From Nautilus pompilius (taxonomy: Eukaryota > Mollusca > Cephalopoda > Nautilida > Nautilidae), in assembly GCA_018389105.1 (NCBI GenBank), contig JACATO010000317.1, positions 4,769,501 to 4,833,500 of the forward strand: DNA of 64,000 bases, given 5' to 3'. The position numbers were made by a program, and so were the translations under genes. This document shows positions 13,641 through 28,000 of the stretch, one piece after another. The notes under the pieces were generated by a model, which did no database searches, had not been told where the DNA came from, and saw only the letters and a program-made list of their open reading frames with translations. The first letter of the stretch is position 1. Every line of letters begins with the position of its first letter.

Positions 13641-16600
13641 TAAAATAATTTGTCAAAAAATCTAATCTTAAAATCAAACACGTCTTTATTGCACATGATG
13701 GCTGCTGCTGTATTGCTCTTCTTCCATACTGCATATTGGATTTGAAGGCCGAATCTAAATTAAAGTTTTGAAGGCCATATTTAGAACTAGATCGTTTTAG
13801 CAACATTGATAAAAGTGTCAGAAAATTAAAAAAAAAAATGTCCAGCCAACCAACCGAGGATTGATGGCTATGTTGCCATAACATTTGTCTAATTTTCTAC
13901 TTAGGATCACACCACAATCCACTGGGGATCAGTTCTAACACTAGCTAGTGGTTTGTCTTCATGGCTTCTCATGCTGATTGGAATTTAAGGGATCTTGTAA
14001 GATTTTATTTTAAAAATTACAAAATAATTTCAAGAAAATTGCAGCATTTCTTTTGTGTGGGAAATCAGTTCTTTATCTTTAAATTACCTTATTCCTTTAC
14101 CATGTATTACTTGAAGTTTTTTTTTTGAAAATATGTGTGCAGGGTCAAAAAAAAAAAAAGCACAACAGCCCTATTAACTCTGTAAATTCGAGAGAATTTT
14201 GCTTGAGCATCCATATATTGAAAGATTTACTGTGGTTTGTACTAAAAAACTGCTTGGATTCTATATTTGTCAATAGTCATATTACTCAGAGGTTCTAAAA
14301 TTTTGAACATTAGAGGCTGCAGTCGAAGCCTAGATAACATGAAAATCTAGCAGCATTTCCACCTGGACTGATGTGCTTTGTTGTACATCTTTTTAAATTT
14401 TTTTTTATTTTAAAATAATTTTACTTAAACTGTTGTTCATATTTGTTTCTCTTTTCGAATTGTTATACATTTGGCCAATTTACAGGCTGATTATTTATTA
14501 GATTTTCGATATTATGAAAGTTTTTGTTTTGGTTTAATTAAGAATTGCACAATTTTATATGGATAAAAAAGATACTGATTATGGGAAGAGCATGGTGAGG
14601 AAAGCAGAATTATCTGTTTGTGTCTTGGAATCAGATCATCAGTAGATTGGCATTATTGGAGTACCGAGAGTTGTTTGAACAGTGTTGCATTTGCAATTCT
14701 TGATGGCAGGTCATCAATAGCTAGGATTCAGAGATAAGGGAGAGGGGTGAGTATTCTCATGAAACTTGTAACATCTAAAATGGTCAGTCATCTTTTCTAT
14801 TAGCTAACACTTTTCAGCATATTTTAAAAATTACTCAAAAGTGACAATGAAGTTTACAGTGATTGGTTTGTGGGGACAGTACCGGTTACATTTGAGAAAT
14901 AAATTTTTTTTAAATGGAGAGGACAACATGCCAAATGAAAACACATTTTATAAGTTGCTTTTTCCTATTTCTTTCATTGCATAAGCGTTGTACGCTCCTG
15001 TTTAGGCTGGATTGTATTTCAAGATGGTGAGGCACTTCTACAGCTATTATTTTTTCAGTTTTTATTTCAGCTTTTACACAAAATGCAATCACTGAAGAAA
15101 ACAAAAGCAACAAGAAGACAACTAACCTCGTTTAGCTGTAAAATGTAGCAGGCGTGATAATAGATCCTTTTATGTTAGGTGTATGTAGACCAGGTTAAAA
15201 TTCTTGTGTCATGGTAAATTAATGGTTAGTTACACAATGATTTACACTCTGTGAACTGGAATACAAGATAGTTGTCAACAAATATTTTGATGATCTGACT
15301 ATGATAGATTTCTATAGTAACAACTGGTCAGAGTTCATGTTTTTAGATGTGAACTACTTGACTGAAAATTGCCATTGGAGTAAGACAACATTATTGACTA
15401 GATTTATATCAGGAGACAGTCATTTCTGATAGTAGGCTTCCCCCTTCCATAATTTTTTTTTTAAATAGAAAATTTTCATCCTTTGAATAATAAGTTAGAA
15501 AAATTCTTTTTGAATAAAAATTTATTTGATATTAGTTTCCCCCATACTTTTAAAAGTAATTTTAAAGATTTTGTTTGGGATTACAGCTTATGCATATATA
15601 TACGGTTATTTATTTCATGTCAGATATCTCTACTTCATTTAAATATTTCTTATATAGGATGCTAATGATTATTATGTACCCTTATTTTAAATAACATCAG
15701 ATCTCTATAGAAGCACTACTTTTTGTAATTGGGTGCATACAGCTTGCGATCTGCATAGACTTGCTATTTCATGAAGAAAATCCTTAGTCTATATGAGACT
15801 GTTAATTCAAAGCTCTAGTCTGTCAATATGATGTCACTGGTCTTTATGGATTTTTAATCCCTTATTTATAAGTTGGACATATCACAGAGTTTCAGGACTG
15901 GCCCTCATAGGAGCAAACTGTGAATATAAATTAGTTATAAGTATGATCCCCTTCAAAATAATCTTCTCCCAATGTTTGTAGGGAACTTTGAACACTGTCC
16001 TAAAGGTATCTGGAACTTTTTGATAGGCCCTTGTGCATTTTACCCTACTTTTATTTGAACTTGAATTCTTTTACATTGTTAGGGTATCTCTAGAAAGGAG
16101 CCTCAGGGGGTCATGTAGTGCAAGTGCATTTTCAAGATATGGTGAAGCCTGTACAGTTCAGCTTAATACTTAATCAAAATTTGTTCATAGTAAACAGGTT
16201 ATTTTGTGAAATTTATTATTTCCAGCTAATTATTTGTTAACATGGTCTCAGACCCAGATGAAGAAATCCAACACCTAGCGATCTTTACTGTCATCTGGCA
16301 TGCTGTTTGCTCTCAGAGGGATAAACTATCATCAAACTGGAAGGAAAAAAAACACCACTTGTATGGAGTAGCCTTGTTTCTGTTCAAGTGAAGTTGTTTA
16401 ATGCTGGAGACCATTATTTTACATCATGTTTGATTGAAATGATTCACTGCTTTTTTCAGCCCAGAGAATTAAAGCTCAAATCCAGTTATTAGGATAACTA
16501 GACCTTTAAATCATAAAGCTAATTTTACATTCACAAGCTGTTTAGGTTGTGAATACATAACTGTATTCAAGAACTTGGGAAAATTACTATAGACCAGTTG

Positions 16601-19049
16601 TTGTTGTTTCCGGAGGCACTCATGATTTTTTTCTTCTTTTCTCTCAAGCCAAGGAAAGGGTAGGCAATTCATAGCTAATTTTTCATGTATACTAGTGAGC
16701 AGTGGATCTAGGGGCCATGCTGTCTGGCCAGACAACTACTCATACTACTACAGCTACCATGGGTATGTGTTTGTGTGCACATCTTTCTGTCTTGTATACA
16801 AAAGTCTCCATGTTACTGCTGCTGAAGGAAGCTGTTTCTACTGGTTTTCAGTTATGCTTTTATCACACCCTAACCCAGACTCCAGCAGTAAAGGTTTTAA
16901 ATTTTTTCAAAGTTGTTTTTTTTTTCTCTCTCTCTCTCTTTCTTTTTGTCTTAAGCAGTCCGGTTTAAAAACCTTGATACTACCAGGGTGGGTGGAATTT
17001 GTAAAAGAATCAAGTAGTGTTGCTGTTTTTGCTAAGTATTTGCAGAACTTGTAAACATCCTGCCAAATTATAGTGTAGCTACTAATTTATATATTTTTCT
17101 TTAATGTATAATCAATGCAGGACACATCTGTAATTTTTCTGACTCAGGCACCAAAGTAAATTATTCATATATTCAGATTTTACTTTCATGTTTAATGGAA
17201 ATGCTGATTTGATATTCATCACTTTTACATCTACCTGGGCCAGACAAAACAAATGCAGTTTACAGTTGTTCTGATGTTAAATGTTCTCATCAGCTTAATT
17301 GCACTCCCATTATACAATCCATACATACCTACCACTCCATTAGCTGTGAAAAAATCTCTAATTGTGAGGCAGATCTTTGTTGCCATAATGAAAGCATTAA
17401 TAGTTGATCAATCTGTTGCTTTTCGGGTGTTGGTGACAAGAAATCTGAAAAAAGATTTTTAAAAAAAAGGGGTCTCTTTACTAAAACTTGGTTGAAAGGT
17501 CAGAATAATTCTTGATTACTTTTTTATTATTCCATACAACACACATTTTATTAAGTTATGTATATTAAAGGTCTCGATTTTTGTAGAAGTTCTGTTTGTC
17601 AGTCAATATTAACAATAATGTAATTTTTTTTTCAATGCGTACATGAAGAAAGTGGTAATTGAAATGTGCAGTTGTTTTAGTTTGTATTATTATTTTCTTT
17701 TTAAATTTGATTTTACTTTTGAATTATTTTTGTTGTCTTTAGTGAAAATATAAAAATTATTTTTTGTGCTGCTCATGAAAATCTTACTGATGTACTCTTA
17801 AAGCTGTACATGGCCAAATTTTCTTTATTTTCATTATACCATTTCCAGTTTTCCTGTTGATTGATTTGAAAATATTTCCAGTAGACAAAATTCATTTGCA
17901 CTTTGATATAAAAAATAATATTAATTAATGCCAAGAAGTTTCACTCCTTTAGCTGCAGAGAGGCTCAAAAAAAGAGATGAGTCACTGCAGTGTAAGATGA
18001 AAAGAAAAGATCCTGTAATTCCATGTAGAAGTGGTTGACAGATCCTACAATTTTTGCAGGCATTAATGATGGGTTAGTGCTCATAACTTTACAAGGTGTT
18101 CCCAAATATTTTGATGCAAATCTTGTTAAATTTTTATGAAAAATGCATAATGTGAGAGGACTTGAGTAATTTGGGATAATGTGGTCACAGAGCTATGGCC
18201 ACCTTCCCAGCTTTGGTTGGAAATTAAGCTTGTGTGCGCAGCCAAAACTGAGAACTTTTCAAAGAGTAAAAACGAATTATTTTGGTAACTAGAATAGAAT
18301 ACAGCTGCTTAATGTGATTATATATAAATACAAACAAGCAAACATTGCTTTAAAGCCCTGACCCAGCCAGCTCAGCATGTAACATAACTGGGGAAGTGCT
18401 ACAGAAACCATCCAAGCTTGTTAGACTAAAATTTTCCCTTGTCTTTATCAGTTTTATTTGCATGGCAGATAATTCATGATTCAGTAGATTATTCTGGTAA
18501 TATTGTGATGCTTGGTTATCATTTTAGGGCAATTATATTTAATTCAGGTTGAGTAACATTTATCTTAAGAGGTTTGGTCTTCTGGCTGTTGAGTGCATTT
18601 GCTATGTCAGATATTACAAGCTGCTAATAAATTCCAGGCTGCTTTCTCAAATCAAACGACCTGCTATCTCTCCCAAAGAATAAACTGGGGTTTCATCAAA
18701 TTTCCATGCTGTTAATATTATAAGTTATGCACTGTAAGCAATTTTATTTTCTAGTCCTTCCTGCTGATGAACTAGCAGTGGAGCCTTCACTACATGGACT
18801 CCCAACCTGATATCTAAAATCTGCTCAGTTATTTTCTGATAATGATCATCTGAACAGTTAGTTAAATTTTTTGTTTTCATTTTTGCCAAATCAACAATAT
18901 TTGCATTTTTCATTACTGATTATGAGACAGAGGTTACTAAGGAATCGGTTAGAAGTTTACTTTTAAATGTTTAAATTTTCTCAAAATGTACATTGATAAT
19001 TTACATACATGTGTGCTTTGAATTCCTTATTAGTTTTTTTTTTTTTCAG
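13641..19049. other. AT-rich non-coding DNA upstream of the first visible WRAP73 exon
   Basis: Probably intron of WRAP73, because the exon at 19050 begins inside the WD40 region and needs upstream exons. I searched by eye for the preceding WD-repeat exon and did not find it. A CT repeat lies near 16925-16940. Confidence 0.4.
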
Positions 19050-22000
19050 GTGCGATTGTTGAACCACATTACCTGGAAGACAGTCACCGTCAAAAATCAT
19101 CCAGCTACAGTTGAATCTGGGAATGTGGTAAGTACTACAGAACATGGCAGGCTCAAGCTTTCTGAGATATCCGGACGAGTAGGGTCTAGTTTGTATTACA
19201 GTGAAGCAGGAGGGAAACCTCAAGGCACGGCAGTATACAAGGCAGCAAATCTATAATTTATTTCCCTTATGTTTTTATTACTGGTTTAAGTGTTGTCAGT
19301 CGGTTTGCTTTGTTAATGCCCACTCTTTGATAGACATTCGTTGGAGAATTTTTTTTTTTTTTCTGTCAACTATTATTTTGGCCAAATTTACTGAAATGAA
19401 GGCTTGCTCTTTTTCAGTTGGTTTATTGATTTTGTTTAATTCCAAGATGGTTTGTGGGTAGATGTATAGTTTCTATAAAAGTAATATGTATACATACAGT
19501 GAATGCATTAACAAAACATGCCAGGGTTTGTTTTGTTTTTGTTTGTTAGAGAAGTATGTCTAGCAATCTCAGAAGAGTAAACCCAACAAGACGGACTCCA
19601 GCCAATCAATGGGTGGATTTGACTCAAAGGGATTTTCCAGTACAGGTTCCACTACTATAAGACCTTGCATATCTAATTGAATCTGCTTTGAGACAAAGTC
19701 ATCACCAATATAACCAATTTTAAATTGTCTCTCACAAAATTCTGCCCTAAAATGGGAGTGGCTTTTCATTAAATAGTATTTCTGAAATTGAATTTTCAAA
19801 ATTATTAGCGTATTTTTCAGAAAATGTTTAATTGAATATGTTAGAAGAATGTTAAAACATTAAGGGTATATATTAGGTTGTTACAAATGTTTTGTCGGTT
19901 TTTTTAATTGCAAAAATGAGACTTCATATCGTTGCTGAACATGAAGTTTATTAATCAAAGTAACTTCCATTACAATCAATACACTTCTGCCAATGAGTTA
20001 CAAGAGCATTTATACCATTTTGGAAAAAATCTGTATTTCTGGAGTTGATAAACTGTTGGAAGGCAGTTTCATTTCTGCTTGGTTGGAGAAGAATTTCATA
20101 CAGAGAAAGCTGTCGAGATGTTTGAAAAAGTGGTAGTCTGTGGGAGAAAGTTCTCCCTCACCCAGCCTATTCACCAGACCTTTGTGCCCCAACGTGTTCA
20201 GTTTCTGAAGAGTTACTTTTGCAACATGAGTACATAAAGGATCCATTTTTCATCACACATGCTGATTAGGTCAAGAAATGGTTCATTTTTGTTTCTTGCA
20301 ATAAGTGAAGAGCAGATCTCCAATCAACGATTTTGTTGCTGTTCATTCAACTCGTGAGGCACCCACTTGTCAGGATTTTTCACCTGGCCGATTGCATCAA
20401 GATGCCGGGAAACAGTTGCAGTGCTTACATAAAGCTCTTCAGCAATTTCTCATGCTGTTTTTCTTGGATTGGTTTCAACTGAGGCTTTCAGACAGTTGCC
20501 TTCACAGCCGGAAGGACGTCCACTACGTTCCTTATCTTTGAGGCTCACATCTCCTGATCAAAACTTTGCAAACCATCGTTGTACTGTGCACTCATTTGCT
20601 GTGTCCTTGCTCCATCCCTGCTTAATGTCATGAGTTTCCTCATTCGCTTTGTGGCTTAGTTTGAACTCGTGAAGCGAAATGGCACGAAAAGCATTTCTAT
20701 CTGTGCTTTACTTAGAACCTTGAAACAAATATCCATTTTATGATTTTTAAAAAGGTAGGTTTTGCATAACGTATGCCAAAACATACAATACAAAATGATG
20801 TATAACTTATCTACATACACCTTCACATTCATGCACTAAATGGACCCCAAATTAACATAATAAAAAAACCAACAAAACCTTTTTAACAACCTAATATATA
20901 AAACAATGTCTTGATAAATTTAACATGCCCATTGAGTGTACTCTATTTTAATCACACAGAATTCATGATGTAGTTTATCAGTTAGAAGGAGGCAAGAAGG
21001 CATTATACAGAATCTCCAATGGAAGAGAAATGGCCAATGTACCACTAGCTGGTTTTTATTTCGCACATCAACAATTCTATTACTAACTATTTTCTTGCAT
21101 CTAATATTGTTAGAATTACAGCTGGTTGGTAATTAAAACTCCTAGAATTAGTGTCTGTAGATAGCTGAAGAAATGTGATTCTGTTCATGTGCTCAAAACC
21201 CCTATTCAGTTTCCTTTTAAAGTCTAAAATTAAGTTTTAATTTTGTAACTCATCGACTGACTGACTTGATTTGGCTTCTCTTCGTAAATCTTAGACTATT
21301 TGGAAATACCTCAAGCAAACATCCAAACTGAGAAATATTGCACATCTGATTCTGGATGGTTGATTATTAACTAGATTATTGGGGTTCATTTATTCTTCTA
21401 GACTATCTTATTGTAAGCCCTGAAGAGAATATAAGTTCAGATATTATAGTTTGAGAAATGAAAATAATCCAAGTTTTACAAAACAGCTAATTTTTATTTG
21501 TCATAGTCTGAGTACATTTGAATCTCTCTCTCTCTCTCACACACGCACACACATTGGCATTCAAAATTATGAGCCAGCATACAAAAAAAAACTTTTTTCA
21601 ACACTTATTGTTAATAAAAATCAAACTATTATTCCCCTCAAAATAAAACATTATCATGATAATATTTAAAGCATTTTGCATAATTATATGCCTTGTAAGT
21701 TATCTTGATGAATGTTAAATTTAGTTTATTCCAAAACCAAGTTATTATATTCATTTGAATTTGTTTTGGCTACTAATTTGAATAATTTATAGCTCCTCCT
21801 ATGCTTTTATATAAATGTTAATGGACATTATTATTATTGATGACTACTGTTGCTTAGTTTGAGAGTTGAAAATGGCAGCTAAAAAGCAAAATTCTTTATA
21901 CTCCATAATTACCATTTATTAAGATGGTTGCTCCCAGTGGAAAATTGTGGATGAAGATGAAGTTACGTGGGCTGGTTTGTGAACAAGCATTTATATAATG

Positions 22001-25000
22001 GAGTCATGTGACTAGGCAGGAAGATAAATTGTTGGTTTGAAAGTCCAAAGCAATATCCTTTCTTGATGGAACTGCTGACTACAATTCCTCTGCAACAGTC
22101 AGCATCTGAACCTCTACCACAAAAAAACAGTTAAGAGAGGTTGGACTGATTGGCAGAGTATCATCTGGAAAGAAGTCTTTGCTTTAGACATGGCAACAAG
22201 AAAAAGTGACTTGACGAAAGCAGATTTGAAATATCTGGTTCTAAGTGATGGCAATATGTTAGAAAACAGACCAAAGAAAAGTGTTTTCTCTACAGTTTAG
22301 TATAGTGGTGGAAATGGGAAAATTTGGGATAGTTTAGCTAACTAGTTAGCTACTGTCTTGATGAAAACACGTTTGGATTCTCACAACACAATATCCTGCA
22401 AGGCAATGCAATTCCACCAGGGCAACATTTGATAGGTAATAGGTTTATACTGCAACAAGATAATGATCTGAAACACATTTCAAAGCTCAACACTCATTAT
22501 TTGCTTAAAATAGAATCAAAAGTACTCCTTAAGACTATTGTTTCACTACCTCACTTTCCAGATCTGAACTCCAGTGAATTTGTGTGGAAAGAATTAGATC
22601 GAAAAATCAAGTGAAACATCTTACCAATGTCATCAGCTAAAGGAGCTACTTGCAAAAGGAATGGTAGTTACTCTTACACAGCAACATTTGAAAGGTTACT
22701 AAAGAAGATTCCCAAAGTATCTGCAGCAGTTTTATTCACATGTGAGATGACTATTTGATGAAGAAGCTCAAAGTGATAACATTGACAAAATTAATGGTTT
22801 ATATATTCTGATACACAGTTCATCTGATTTTCATGGTTACTTACTGGAATAATGCATTTTCATTGATAATAAAGTGTTGAAAAGATGGAAAGCTGTTTTC
22901 TTTATTATTGGCTTGTGAGTGTGAGAGTGAAAACTATTTCTTTAGTTCCATGGAGGCTTTGCAATCTATAAAGTTTTTTGATTTTCTTTCTTTCTTTCTA
23001 TTCTTTTTTGCAAAAGCAATATTTAAAAGCTTAAATATTATGATATAAGTTGGTTGATAGCCATTATATAAATGTGCATTTGCTCACTTTTTCTATTCTT
23101 CATCATCCTCCCACTCTTTTTTTTTCTCTACCTGTGTCAGGCAGTAAGTCATCACTGTTTTTTTTCCTCCCTGTTATGGTAATTGACAGTATGTCAAGAT
23201 AATCTGCATCTTTCCCTTGCAGTCTATTTTTCACAGGTTTCACTAACTTAAAGATTATCTTCTTCCTCAGGTTGTGTACAAAGAGACAGAGTCCATGTTG
23301 GTTCCACAGTCATTAGAGGAAATGTCTTTAGCAACAACTACCTTATTTACTAAGCGGACCAAATGTATGTTGACCCATGCTTTTACTTAAAGGACAACTG
23401 ATGATAAACAGCATGCTTAATTCTCTCTATAACTAAAAACTGTAATATCCTTCCTATGTTAATTTCAAAGGAATTTTGTAAATTTTAACTTGTTCAGTGC
23501 CATAGTTCTCATGTTAAAAAAAAGATTGTAAACATTTTTATGTGCATCATAGTTGTGAATATTTGTGCATGGTGTTTAGTTTTGTATCATAGCTATGTTG
23601 ATGGTTCACATTGGTGACCTGTTTCAGAAACAAGATGGAAGTCTGAAGTATTGATTTGAGAATACTTTTTTTTTTTTTTTCTTATACGCATTTGTTAATT
23701 TGGGATTAGGGCTATTGGTGTTCACACTGATTCATGAATTCTAGTGGTTCATGTTAACGTGGCACTGACTTGAGCTTGCTTTTGTGCCATTGTCCTTTGG
23801 GGTTGAAGTTGATGCTGCTGCTGATGTTCGTTAGATGGCAGACCGCATGCAGGCTTACACAAGATGACTGACAAGGATTAATGCAGAAAGTCCCTGCTAG
23901 ACCTCTTCCTCCTTAGATGTGGGAGAAAACCCACTCAGCCAGCTGGTGAAGAGCAAGAAGAAATTATGCCAAGGTGGTACACCAAACCGAGTCGACCAGT
24001 CTCAACTAAGATTCAAAATCTAGCCCTCAATTTTAGCAGTCTAACCCTGCCTCACCCATCATTCCTTTGTCTACTTTAATGAAATTTTTTTAAGTACAGG
24101 ATTTTTTTAGCATCATAAACCAAGATGACTGCTATTCTATTTTTACCAATATTGCCATCCTCTGAAAGCTTGATAAATATTTTAATCTAACTGATGAAAG
24201 AATCCTGAAATATTACGAAAATAAGTGGGGGGAGGGGGGATTTTCAATATTTTTCATTTTTTAAATTCATAAATGGCATAACTTTAGTTTTGTTTTCTTC
24301 AATTTTAGAATGATGGTGCAATTCTAGTTTTTCTTTGTCTGCAAAAACTTGTGGATTTTAGAGTTGGGTGGAACAGTTAAGGGGCCATAATCCGTATGCA
24401 TGACTCGAATTCAGTGTTTTTTTGTTTTAACCCACAGTTACTGCAAGAAAATTCAGTATAAAATATTTTTGAATATTTCAAACAATTGAAATCAGATTGG
24501 TGGTGGTGTTAATGGTGCAAATATTGCATATCATAACAGTAATAATAGTATATGTTAGATATATTTATGTATATATTTATGCTATATATTATTTTCAGAT
24601 GAGATTCAGTCTTGTCCTGTAGAGGTTCCGGTTGTTATACCAGACCCAAACAAAGCTAACCCCAGGCTGGGTGTGGGCCTAGTAGAATTCAGCAAGAACT
24701 CATGCTATATGGCCACCAGAAATGGTTAGTATATGTAGCTACTATAATGTGAGTTTCATGTATGGCTTTGCATTGCTTACTCTAAAAGACATCTTGTAGG
24801 ATGAAATATTGAGTGCACTTGGCATTACATCATGCATAGTTGGTGCAGAAAAGGTACAGTAGCTAGGAGGATCTCTGATGTGTTTTTTCAAAATATCCCA
24901 CAGATGGTTGAAGAGATTTTAATCCTGTGCTGTCTGAGAAAGTTAAGTGAAGTCATATTAATGTTCAATAAATCAGTCCTGTGCAATATGAATCCAAAGG

Positions 25001-28000
25001 ATGGTGGTTATGTCATTCTGAAATATCTTATCCATCCAAATATAGAATCATTTCAAATTGAATCTAGTTTGACATAACCATTCCCTAAACATTCCCCCAG
25101 ACCATAATCATAAAATGAATGATACATGTGAAGCTCAGCATTTTAAGAGATCTTCAAGTTCCTGCAACCTTTTATCTATTGTGAATTAAGTCAATCATAG
25201 TTCATCAGACCACACAACCTTCTTCCAGTGGTTGATTCTCTAATGATGCTCTAGATTCTTCATGCTAAAGAGGCTTTTTCACAAAAGTGTTTTGTTACCT
25301 AATTCCAAATGCATACTGCCAGCAAATTCTTGAGCGAATGCAGGGAAAACTTTTGAGCTACTGTAGCACATTTCTGCAGGCTTGATCTGTCTTATCTGCA
25401 TGTGACCATAGTTGTAGCTTTTGGGAAAAGCTGCTTCTTAAGGAATATCTGGGAGACTGTCTTGATGGATTTTTGGTACCTATTATAAATTATCCCCCTT
25501 GTGAAGTCATTGATACTTTTTTCACAAGTGTTGTTCTGCCCCATCACTTAAATTTACAAGACAAGTGTTTTTTTTTTTATCTTTACTACTATATTTTTGG
25601 CTAGGTAGTGTATAATGACTGCACTGTGCAAATGATGACAAGTAGCTCTGTATCTGCTAATTTTTTTCAGCAGTTGCATATAGCAGTGAAGTTTGTTCTT
25701 TTTCCAGGGTAAATGTTGGTTGAAAGCTTTATATAAAGTGTGCATAATGCATTCCTTTTTAAGCTGAATAGTAACAGATATGATATACTGGTCTCCAGAA
25801 TCACTGGAATGGTGATTTTACTTTTAGTTTATCATAATTTGTCAGAATGAGATTTGGGCCATGGATACTCTCAGATCTTTCAACCACTTTCTTCTCCACT
25901 TGCTTTGTGCAAATTTTTAGCCAAAACTAGAGAAAAGTCCAGTCCCTAATGCCCTAACTTGATACTGACAGTTTTTACTCATTGTGTCTTTGTAAATGGA
26001 TGGGTATCTCGACCATAGGAGAGATTCAGGTTTTAAAAGGCCCAGACACATCAGTGCCAAGAGAGACAAGCGTTATGTAAATATTCTTTAATCCAAACTA
26101 ATTCTATTTTATTTTCCTGCCTGTTGAAAGTTTGTAAAACCTTGGGATTTTTCAACAAATCCGGCATCTTAGGTGTGAAAGAAAACAACTAAGCGTGTAA
26201 TCTGTATTCTATAAACTTAATTTGCTTAGATGTAAATTATATTAAAAAAGAAAAAAAAAACAACCCCTAAGTAATCTGAGAATTTTGTAAACCATTTTAC
26301 ACTGGTTGACTGGCATGGTAATTCTAGGGAACTCAAAATAGCTCCAGCACTTAACACAATAAAGCCACTTGTCATAGATTACCAGATTAGGCTTCAAGTC
26401 AGCTACACATGATTCTAACCTTGTGTCTGCCAGGTGTCACAAGGCAGTTGATTATTTGTTGTTTTTTTGTGCTATTTTAATTAGCACAAAAATGTTAAAA
26501 CTATAGACTAAACCAGTCATTGATTACATTACCTATTTTGCCATAAACTTGTTTAGCTAGACAACATTGTGGACCTTCCAGACAAATACTTACTATGCAC
26601 TGATTTACCAACATATGGGGGATATTCATAAGCTCTCTTTCTGTTCCTACAGCTTGATTTTCACTGCTACTAAGAAGATTAACCTTTGTTTTCTTTAAAA
26701 AAAAAAGAAAAAACAAACTACTAATCTGCAAAGTTAGAAATATTTAACAGTAATAGTTTAAAAAAAAACTATAACTTTACAGTGCAAAAAAAGTTATACA
26801 ATGCACAAAACCTTAGTTTAGTAGTTACAAAGGAAGAGAAATGGCCATCATTGCAATTCTTAGATTGATTATCACTGTTAGCTACATTATCCTGTTACAG
26901 TTTAAACATAGACCTCTTTCGTTTTGTGTGTAAATTACAGGCTGGGTCACAAGTATAATTGAGCAAACTATTGGCAGTGTTTGTAGCATGAGTTTCATCT
27001 GTTTAAGTGAGATAACAAAAATGTGCTTTTTTGTCTCAAAATATTATACATACTAAAACTTTTATGAAAGCCATAGAAATGTTGTCTTCAGATTTTATTT
27101 ACCTGGAATATGGCATTGTTTGCATGATAACAATCATGGAACACCAGAAAAATACCTGAACATTATCGCCATCAAGTCTCTGGGAATGTTGTGAGACAGA
27201 ATAAGCTGTTGTGAAGTAGGACGACATTTTAGCATCTGTTACAGAACCATAATGTGCTTAAGGTAGCATATATAGCCAGAAAGACAAGTTTAAGATTACC
27301 TATGCTCAGGTGTCACTAAGTGGTGATACCTTCACAATATAATTGGATAAGTTATAACTTTGTTAATTTTCTCATTATCCATGGTTATTATACTAAATCA
27401 TTGATTTGATTCTTTCATGAAGGTCAATAGTCACAACTGTCTAACTTGTAACTACTCTCCTTATTGATTATGATTTCAGTCTTAGCATTTGGTTTTATTT
27501 GTAGCTGGTGACTGATAATTTACATGTCATTACTCTATCATTATGATTGTTATTTGCAAGTTTAGTGTCTGAATTGTTGAAGGCCAGTAAGAATGTGCAC
27601 TGCTTTATTTTTTATTTTCTTTTTTAGACTCTGTCAGCTTTCATTGACTGATTGATTGATTGCCTGTGTAACCTGAAAAGTAGTCTTATCAGTTCAGTCA
27701 GCCAGCATCAGATTATTCATTTATGGATGACCCAGGGAAAGGGAAAAATTTGACAAATCTACAAGCGAAGAATTTAAAATATTTGCTTGTTTCTGCTTCT
27801 GTTCATTGAAGGACCACCCAGCCATTAACTCTCTCTCACCAATCTTATTTCTGTGTGATTTTCAAATTTTTCTTTTCTCATTTTATCAACAAATACCAAA
27901 ACTAAACCATTTAAATGTTAATATTACATTCTTTTCAATAAAAACAAAATCATTTTAATTTGATTTGTCTAGACTTTATCTGAATAATATTTTATATGCA

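Noticed and set aside
16242..16391. 50-codon frame starting MVSDPDEEIQHLAIF
   Set aside because: Too short, no homology, no splice or promoter context; most likely chance.
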